A stretch of 36,029 bases of DNA, taken from positions 1 through 36,029 of the forward strand of contig JAHEZQ010000039.1 of the NCBI GenBank assembly GCA_023250955.1. The letters are read 5' to 3'. The notes below the pieces were generated by a model. That model did not search any database. It saw only the letters and a program-made list of their open reading frames with translations, and was not told the DNA's origin. Position numbers and translations under genes: made by a program. Position 1 is the first letter of the stretch. The number at the start of each line of letters is the position of its first letter. Source of the stretch: Melioribacter sp. GTDB lineage: Bacteria; Bacteroidota; Ignavibacteria; Ignavibacteriales; Melioribacteraceae. Below are positions 32,158 through 36,029 of this stretch, in pieces.

Positions 32158-33609
32158 TTAATATCCGTATTCTTTATCAAAATCAATTTCAGCTTCAGTT
32201 TTAAAAGATTGTCTTTGTTTTCTTTTAATTTCGGCTAAAACTTGAGAATGCATTGGATCGGTTATTTGAGTTGACTTAATTGGTTCTTTGCCCAAATAAT
32301 GACGAGCATGTCTCCAAGTATATAAAGCCGAATCTGCGCTATTATTCTTACATGAATCTAATTCTTTTAATTTATCTGCTCTTACATCATAAATTAAATT
32401 GTCCCACTCTTTCTTTAATGCATCAGTTCCTGGCAAAAGTTTAATTTTTCCAGCTCTTAAATCATCATTAAATAAAGAAATATAATCAAATTTATCTTTC
32501 TTTTCTGCTGCAACGAAATTATAATGTAAACGGTTTCTTAATGTTTCCACTATCTGTTTAGAATGATCACATATAATCTTACTTATCTTATATTTAGAAT
32601 TTAATTGTATTAATTTTTCCTGAACATCATCTATAGTCATTTCAGTTTTATTAAAAGCTTCTACTATATAAAGTATTGGGGAATTTAAATTATATGCTCC
32701 AATAGTAAAAGCTGTAGCATCATTAAATCCTAAATCTAATCCGGCTAAATAAATCCATTTTGAATCTATTTGTGGTAATTCTGGAGCTATATTTAATATT
32801 GGATTAAATCTGTAAATCTTCTTATCATCTGAAAGAACCCATTTACCTTCATATTCTCTTAAATATCTTGGGTCACTCTTAAAATCTGGATTAAATTTAA
32901 GAAGTGTTGCTAATTCTGCTTCCCAAACCTCTTTCATATGAGGATTATCAATCGTATTACCTTTAAATACACTCCATTCATAATTCTTTTCCAAGTGATT
33001 AGTAACGGAAAAGAATAAATCAGGATTATCCAACATAACAGTTTCTTTAGGAGTTCCGAATAAACAGATAGTTCCTTGTAAATCTGCCATAGCTGGTTTA
33101 AGAACGTTATAAATTAAATTCCTTAAATCAGTTGTATAATCCTGAGCTTCATCTATTGTGGCTAATTTATACTTAGGTCCACGTAATTTATCATGATCTT
33201 TCTTTGATGAATCCATACCAAAGAACTTAATCTGAGCCCCATTTTCAAATTTAAATGTTAAGGTTGATAAATTCTCTTTACATTCTATATTAAAACGTCT
33301 TAATATTGGGCGAAAATAAACATCTATTACCAATTGACAAGTAGCTCTAGTTAATCCAACATAAAGAGATAATGTTCCTGGGTGTCTAAAAGCTGTAATA
33401 ATTAAATATAAACAAGCTGTATGAGATTTACCAAACCTACGAGAAGCAAGTAGAGCTTTAAGTCTATTTGATGTATTTGACTCAATAAACTCTCTTTGCT
33501 TCGGAAATGCATCATTAAGAAGCGCATTAACCATATTACGTTTAATATATTGATTAACTATATTTAAAGCTTCCTGTTTTGATAGGTTTGTCTTCTTAAG
33601 TGGATTCAT
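32158..33609 (-). CDS. terL: Terminase large subunit
   Basis: 483 residues. The ATPase half has Walker A ASRRFGKS at 55-62, Walker B LATIDEAQ at 149-156 with D153/E154, and coupling motif FGTP at 184-187. The nuclease half shows the RNase H-like acidic triad: AGLDLGFND (D292, D298), IICDHS (D348) and NNSADSALY (D426). The full length fits a complete enzyme that pumps DNA into the procapsid through the portal and cuts it. Its ATG overlaps the TGA of the upstream small gene. The end-processing mode (headful or site-specific) cannot be read from the sequence and bears on how the terminal repeat arose. Confidence 0.93.
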   Translation of the reverse strand: MNPLKKTNLSKQEALNIVNQYIKRNMVNALLNDAFPKQREFIESNTSNRLKALLASRRFGKSHTACLYLIITAFRHPGTLSLYVGLTRATCQLVIDVYFRPILRRFNIECKENLSTLTFKFENGAQIKFFGMDSSKKDHDKLRGPKYKLATIDEAQDYTTDLRNLIYNVLKPAMADLQGTICLFGTPKETVMLDNPDLFFSVTNHLEKNYEWSVFKGNTIDNPHMKEVWEAELATLLKFNPDFKSDPRYLREYEGKWVLSDDKKIYRFNPILNIAPELPQIDSKWIYLAGLDLGFNDATAFTIGAYNLNSPILYIVEAFNKTEMTIDDVQEKLIQLNSKYKISKIICDHSKQIVETLRNRLHYNFVAAEKKDKFDYISLFNDDLRAGKIKLLPGTDALKKEWDNLIYDVRADKLKELDSCKNNSADSALYTWRHARHYLGKEPIKSTQITDPMHSQVLAEIKRKQRQSFKTEAEIDFDKEYGY

Positions 33610-33833
33610 TTCTTGGATTTATCAGCTTTTTCTTCTGGTAATACGGAAAATGATTTAATTACGGTTTTATTAATATTAAGAGTATCTTCTGAACCAAATC
33701 TACGTTTAATAGTAAAATACCACTTATCCTCATCCATATTCATTTCCCAGTCTTTATCCATAAGATAAGCTACTGGCATTCCACCCATAATATTCGTTAA
33801 AGTGTGGGTTAATTCTACAGTTTTCAATTTCAT
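33606..33833 (-). CDS. Hypothetical small protein
   Basis: 75 residues. TVELTHTLTNIMGGMPVAYLMDKDWEMNMDEDKWYFTIKRRF at about 5-46 suggests a small alpha-beta fold with a strand-rich second half. It ends with a Lys-rich tail (EEKADKSKK). ATGA overlaps with both neighbours place it firmly in the terminase transcript. No function can be read from the sequence. Confidence 0.6.
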   Translation of the reverse strand: MKLKTVELTHTLTNIMGGMPVAYLMDKDWEMNMDEDKWYFTIKRRFGSEDTLNINKTVIKSFSVLPEEKADKSKK

Positions 33834-34063
33834 TTTGTCTCCTCATTTGCTTGAATTATTTGTTTAATTACTTTGTAATATTGTTTAGCCAAAACTTCTT
33901 CAGATTCTTTGTCTTGAAAAGCATATTTGGCAAAGTAAAATCTGTCTAATACATATTCTAATTCTTTTATTTTACCAACATGTTCTGTATCTTCTGGAAT
34001 AAATTCTTTATAATTACCATGTTCATCTATTGAAAATGTTTTAATTCCTTCTACATTATACAT
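33830..34063 (-). CDS. Hypothetical small helical protein
   Basis: 77 residues. A strand-like N-terminus (VEGIKTFSIDEHGNYKEF) leads into two acidic helices (KIKELEYVLDRFYFAKYAFQD and SEEVLAKQYYKVIKQIIQANE). The helical-hairpin C-terminus could form a coiled coil. It overlaps the acetyltransferase-like gene by 8 bp and the next gene by ATGA. Not recognised. The position between small and large terminase genes suggests a packaging accessory at most. Confidence 0.6.
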   Translation of the reverse strand: MYNVEGIKTFSIDEHGNYKEFIPEDTEHVGKIKELEYVLDRFYFAKYAFQDKESEEVLAKQYYKVIKQIIQANEETK

Positions 34064-34499
34064 CGTTTTCCTTTGAAAATGCTAACTTTGGATTATATGT
34101 GTGATCATACTTATCTTTATATAAATCATAATTAGAACCTTTTAATGTAATAATAAAGGTTTTGTTTTTAATATTATCTAATAAAGAATTAATTAAATAT
34201 TTAGACAAACCTAATTGGCGAAAAGAATATTTAATATAAAGCCAATGAAGTATTAATGAATCATTTTGTATTTGATAAATGGCATAGCCGAGAATTTGTT
34301 CAGTATCATCAGGATTACAGATTACAGAAACCAATGATTGATTAAGCAATTTATTGATTAAAAGCTTGTGATAACCGTAATAGGCTGGACCTTTGATTGG
34401 CTGGAATTTATTATGATCATTGTAGGAATTTAACCAGGATGAATAAATAAAGTTTAGGTCATTCGGGTTTGGTGGTCGAATCATCTTCGGGAGACTCAT
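34056..34499 (-). CDS. GNAT acetyltransferase-like protein near terminase
   Basis: 147 residues from the ATG at 34499, which has a GAGGA site about 6 bases upstream. A longer frame to 34598 would overlap the small terminase gene by 140 bp. IRPPNPNDLNFIYSSWLNSYN at about 7-27 is the start of a phage GNAT-like family, with a central ILGYAIYQIQNDSLILHWLYIKYSFRQLGLSKYLINSLL. RQLGLSKYL matches the acetyl-CoA-binding Q/RxxGxG/A loop only in part. The second half keeps strand KTFIITLKG. Substrate unknown. Confidence 0.6.
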   Translation of the reverse strand: MSLPKMIRPPNPNDLNFIYSSWLNSYNDHNKFQPIKGPAYYGYHKLLINKLLNQSLVSVICNPDDTEQILGYAIYQIQNDSLILHWLYIKYSFRQLGLSKYLINSLLDNIKNKTFIITLKGSNYDLYKDKYDHTYNPKLAFSKENDV

Positions 34500-34833
34500 T
34501 ATTATCCTCATTATTATTTGTGGTAAGAAGCTGAATAGCCTGCTTAAGTGACTCTTCTGAAATTTCACGATCAGATGAATCAATTTTTTTATTATCAAGC
34601 ATTAAAGCTGTCTTGACGAACTCTGTAACTGCTTTAGCTTCAGAAATTGATAATAATTGATTTTTGGAGCGAATATTTAATACAGCAACTTGAACTTTGC
34701 ATATTTCTTTTGCTTGTACGTAAATATCACCAAAATCAGATTCATCAACTTTGTGAACCTGAGTGAAAGTTTTTTTGAGTCGAGCTCTTGCCTTACTACC
34801 AACACTGCCCGGTTTTGGTCCTCTTCTAGCCAC
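34459..34833 (-). CDS. terS: Probable terminase small subunit
   Basis: 124 residues. A basic, flexible N-terminus (MARRGPKPGSVGSKARARLKK) suits DNA binding. The centre is helical (FGDIYVQAKEICKVQVAVLNI, ISEAKAVTEFVKTALML) and the C-terminus is acidic and disordered (NNNEDNNESPEDDSTTKPE). This profile and its place as the first gene of the packaging and virion operon match small terminase subunits, which recognise phage DNA and load the large subunit. No clear helix-turn-helix is visible. The call is mainly positional. Confidence 0.55.
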   Translation of the reverse strand: MARRGPKPGSVGSKARARLKKTFTQVHKVDESDFGDIYVQAKEICKVQVAVLNIRSKNQLLSISEAKAVTEFVKTALMLDNKKIDSSDREISEESLKQAIQLLTTNNNEDNNESPEDDSTTKPE

Positions 34834-34874
34834 AATTATCCTTATTATATTAAATTAGCTTATTACAGTCTAAT

Positions 34875-34902
34875 ATTATATTGTAAAAATGATAGAAATT
34901 AA
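34875..34902 (-). promoter_or_regulatory. Candidate late promoter before terminase genes
   Basis: On the minus strand TTAATT (34902-34897) and TATAAT (34880-34875) are 16 bases apart, about 40 bases upstream of the small terminase start and just after a terminator. It would drive the long leftward virion operon with host RNA polymerase, as no phage polymerase is seen. The AT-rich context makes chance matches easy. Confidence 0.4.
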
Positions 34903-34938
34903 TGTGTGTGATATCATTGATTGAATGAAATTGTTAGA

Positions 34939-34962
34939 AAATGGGGTTTGTAGCCCCCATTT
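34939..34962 (-). terminator. Rho-independent terminator of the leftward small-gene cluster
   Basis: AAATGGGG (34939-34946) pairs with CCCCATTT (34955-34962) around an 8-base loop. On the minus strand the stem is followed by TCTAAC rather than a long T tract, but the stem end itself supplies TTTT. It lies 25 bases beyond the last small gene and just before the terminase promoter candidate. Confidence 0.6.
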
Positions 34963-34986
34963 ATTTCAAACTGTTTCCTGTTATAT

Positions 34987-35145
34987 TTATTCTAATAATT
35001 TTTTAATAATAAATTCATCACATGTTAATTCAGAATTTTCCATTAATGGAAAATTATCACAATTACAATTTAAACAAATATGTGTTAAAACTCCAAATTT
35101 TATAATTATACCAATTTTATGAGTTTTATAAATGTAATAATTCAA
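34987..35145 (-). CDS. Tiny Cys protein fused to the endonuclease start block (52 aa)
   Basis: 52 residues from a TTG start with AAGGA a few bases upstream. The first six residues, MNYYIY, and the ribosome binding site come from a 29-bp block identical to the start of the GIY-YIG gene at 3946. The rest is unlike the endonuclease: ICLNCNC at 23-29, suggesting metal binding, and a C-terminal ELTCDEFIIKKLLE that matches the tail of the 6874-7107 product. It therefore looks like a chimera of an endonuclease start and a small Cys protein. It is last in the leftward cluster, just before a terminator. Confidence 0.65.
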   Translation of the reverse strand: MNYYIYKTHKIGIIIKFGVLTHICLNCNCDNFPLMENSELTCDEFIIKKLLE

Positions 35146-35155
35146 TTAATTCCTT
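35127..35155 (-). repeat. Start-site repeat, copy C (29 bp)
   Basis: Identical to 3928-3956 over 29 bp and to 2337-2360 over 24 bp. It supplies the AAGGA site, TTG start and first six codons of the 52-residue gene. Confidence 0.9.
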
Positions 35156-35402
35156 ATTTCTTTAAAATAAACATAATAGCTCCACCAATAAAACTTATGA
35201 TAGCTGGCACGCCAAATTTTAAAATTACATCACTAAGAGAAGCAACCTTTTCAGATAATCTTTCAGTTATAATTGTAAGATTTTTAACTTCGTCTTGTAA
35301 ATTAGAAATAGCTTCATCTTTTCTTAAGTCTTTCTCTTTTAAAAGAATTAATTCCAACTGATCTGAGCTATACATCTTTGGTTTAGGTGGTGGATTAAGC
35401 AT
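35154..35402 (-). CDS. Coiled-coil protein with C-terminal membrane anchor
   Basis: 82 residues. A helical, heptad-like section (about 14-58, including ISNLQDEVKNLTIITERLSEKVASL) precedes a single hydrophobic C-terminal span (about 60-80, FGVPAIISFIGGAIMFILKK). The layout is the same as that of the 7641-7964 product and of XhlA-type proteins. It lies in the early cluster, away from the holin-like gene, so it could be a second lysis accessory protein or a membrane anchor for replication or exclusion functions. An AGGA site precedes the ATG. Confidence 0.65.
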   Translation of the reverse strand: MLNPPPKPKMYSSDQLELILLKEKDLRKDEAISNLQDEVKNLTIITERLSEKVASLSDVILKFGVPAIISFIGGAIMFILKK

Positions 35403-35410
35403 ATTATTTC

Positions 35411-35596
35411 CTATTTTAAATTCGTAAATTCTTTATAATTAAATACAATATAATTTTTATCTTCTCCTATATTATATTTACTTTCATATCTTTTTGTTAA
35501 TATTATTTTTTCTCGGGGAAAAGGTTTAGATGTAGTTAATTTTACTACAACTTGCCATGTTGGGTCATAATGTTTATAATGTTTATTATTAGTCAT
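35411..35596 (-). CDS. Hypothetical small basic protein
   Basis: 61 residues. A His/Tyr-rich start (MTNNKHYKHYDPTW) is followed by strand-like segments (WQVVVKLTTSKPF, KIILTKRYESKYNI, NYIVFNYKEF), so a small beta-rich fold is likely. ATGA overlap with the upstream cysteine protein gene implies coupled translation. It is AT-rich, in contrast to the more GC-rich genes just upstream. No function is evident. Confidence 0.55.
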   Translation of the reverse strand: MTNNKHYKHYDPTWQVVVKLTTSKPFPREKIILTKRYESKYNIGEDKNYIVFNYKEFTNLK

Positions 35597-35769
35597 TCTA
35601 AAAGCTCCTTAATCAGCGCCTCAACACAAGTAAGCGGGCAATTATCGTCAGTGATATTTGCAATCATGGCACTCAGCGGAAATGCACAACTGTTATGGTC
35701 GCAAAGAAGCTGATTACAGTTTATGCACCTATATACGCTTTTAGATAGTTGAGCCGGTATGTGTTTCAT
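35593..35769 (-). CDS. Tiny six-cysteine protein (58 aa)
   Basis: 58 residues, read on the minus strand from the ATG at 35769, which overlaps the TGA of the upstream gene (ATGA). Its own TGA overlaps the next ATG. Cysteines lie at 15, 18, 23, 28, 44 and 48, with CINC as a metal-binding pair and the end CPLTCVEALIKELLE. That tail resembles NLTCEEFIIKGLLE (6874-7107) and ELTCDEFIIKKLLE (34987-35145). It probably binds zinc. ATGA coupling on both sides strongly supports it as a real gene despite its size. Confidence 0.7.
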   Translation of the reverse strand: MKHIPAQLSKSVYRCINCNQLLCDHNSCAFPLSAMIANITDDNCPLTCVEALIKELLE

Positions 35770-35999
35770 TCGAGTAACCTCTTTATTATCTTTTCATCGT
35801 CCGATAAACAAGGTCTGTGGTTTGGAATGCTAAGCACGTCCTTTAATTCAAATTGTACGTCAAAGTGACACCATTTGCATTTAGTATGCTTATAGACTAA
35901 TGCATATCCGGAGTTTGTTGGATGCGGTTTCCTAGTTTCATACTCGGTAAAATCGTGTGGGCGTTCTTTGCAGAGCTTTTCCCATGCTGCCTTATTCAT
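35766..35999 (-). CDS. Small Cys/His protein with CxxC pair
   Basis: 77 residues from the ATG at 35999. An ATG at 36008 would add three residues, but the GGAG site touches it, whereas it lies about 10 bases before 35999. HDF near residue 15 and HTKCKWCHFD near 38-47 give an NHxF...CxxC-like pattern seen also in the 6571-6717 and 6874-7107 products. The end CLSDDEKIIKRLLE echoes the IIKxLLE tail of the family. The gene starts inside the end of the membrane protein gene when the circle is closed. The partial copy at 1-218 has a stop at codon 34 (numbered from 36008). Confidence 0.7.
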   Translation of the reverse strand: MNKAAWEKLCKERPHDFTEYETRKPHPTNSGYALVYKHTKCKWCHFDVQFELKDVLSIPNHRPCLSDDEKIIKRLLE

Positions 36000-36029
36000 G
36001 TTTGCCATTCTCCGCGCGCGTTTTTAATT
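35791..36029. repeat. Right copy of 239-bp terminal direct repeat
   Basis: Repeats 1-239 with C at 35909 in place of A at 119. This copy keeps the reading frame of the 35766-35999 gene intact. Confidence 0.93.

Noticed and set aside
34499-34598. Longer start of the acetyltransferase-like gene
   Set aside because: It would overlap the small terminase gene by 140 bp, and the conserved family pattern begins just after the ATG at 34499.
34690-35122. Two rightward frames (34690-34902 and 34925-35122)
   Set aside because: They are antisense to the small terminase and the 52-residue Cys gene and have no ribosome binding sites or sensible composition.
1-36029. Integrase, transposase, tRNA genes and DNA or RNA polymerase genes
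   Set aside because: I looked for their motifs among all long frames and for tRNA T-arm patterns and found none. Very divergent versions could still be missed.

Overview
The window looks like the complete genome of a small, AT-rich tailed phage with podovirus-type virion genes. The last 239 bases repeat the first 239 with one mismatch, so the unique circle is about 35,790 bp and genes read straight through the junction. I see no tRNA, rRNA, CRISPR array, integrase, DNA polymerase, primase, phage RNA polymerase or recognisable endolysin. Shine-Dalgarno sites (AGGAG, AAGGA) precede most genes, TGA is a normal stop codon, and ATGA or TAATG overlaps between genes are common. The host cannot be named. 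A low-GC bacterium is likely, and one gene carries a lipoprotein signal.

Layout. (1) A leftward cluster of small genes runs from about 3946 down through position 1 and on from 36008 to 34987. It encodes two closely related GIY-YIG endonucleases, a PD-(D/E)XK-like nuclease, a ribbon-helix-helix (RHH) protein, and several tiny proteins, some with cysteine pairs. It ends at a hairpin terminator (34939-34962). (2) A promoter candidate at 34875-34902 starts the leftward virion operon. Its order is small terminase, acetyltransferase-like protein, two small genes, large terminase, portal, scaffold, major capsid protein, decoration-like protein, head-tail adaptor, a third GIY-YIG gene, fibre, large tail hub/nozzle protein, second acetyltransferase-like protein, three ejection-type proteins, a beta-helix tailspike, several fibre or adhesin genes and two small membrane proteins (holin-like) ending at 7641. 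(3) Three short units read rightward. One is a membrane peptide plus lipoprotein behind a near-consensus sigma70 promoter with an operator-like dyad. The second is a plasmid-like replication module: GC hairpin, repeated CCGGAAACC sites, AT-rich tract, terminator, RHH regulator, RepA-type ATPase and zinc-ribbon peptide. The third is three small unknown genes (6874-7639).

How it may work. The RepA-type ATPase with its upstream repeats probably starts replication and recruits host polymerases, with the RHH protein as a likely regulator. Terminase and portal package DNA into a capsid built on the scaffold. The three internal-type proteins probably leave the virion at infection. The tailspike and fibres share an N-terminal anchor and probably bind or degrade host surface glycans. 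A plasmid-like or carrier state is possible but unproven.

Points that most deserve a second look: the plasmid-like replicon; a family of tiny cysteine proteins sharing a C-terminal LTCxE..IKxLLE-type tail; a 29-bp start-site block shared by endonuclease genes and one of these proteins; the structured non-coding island at 2866-3265; and the nonsense difference between the two terminal copies.
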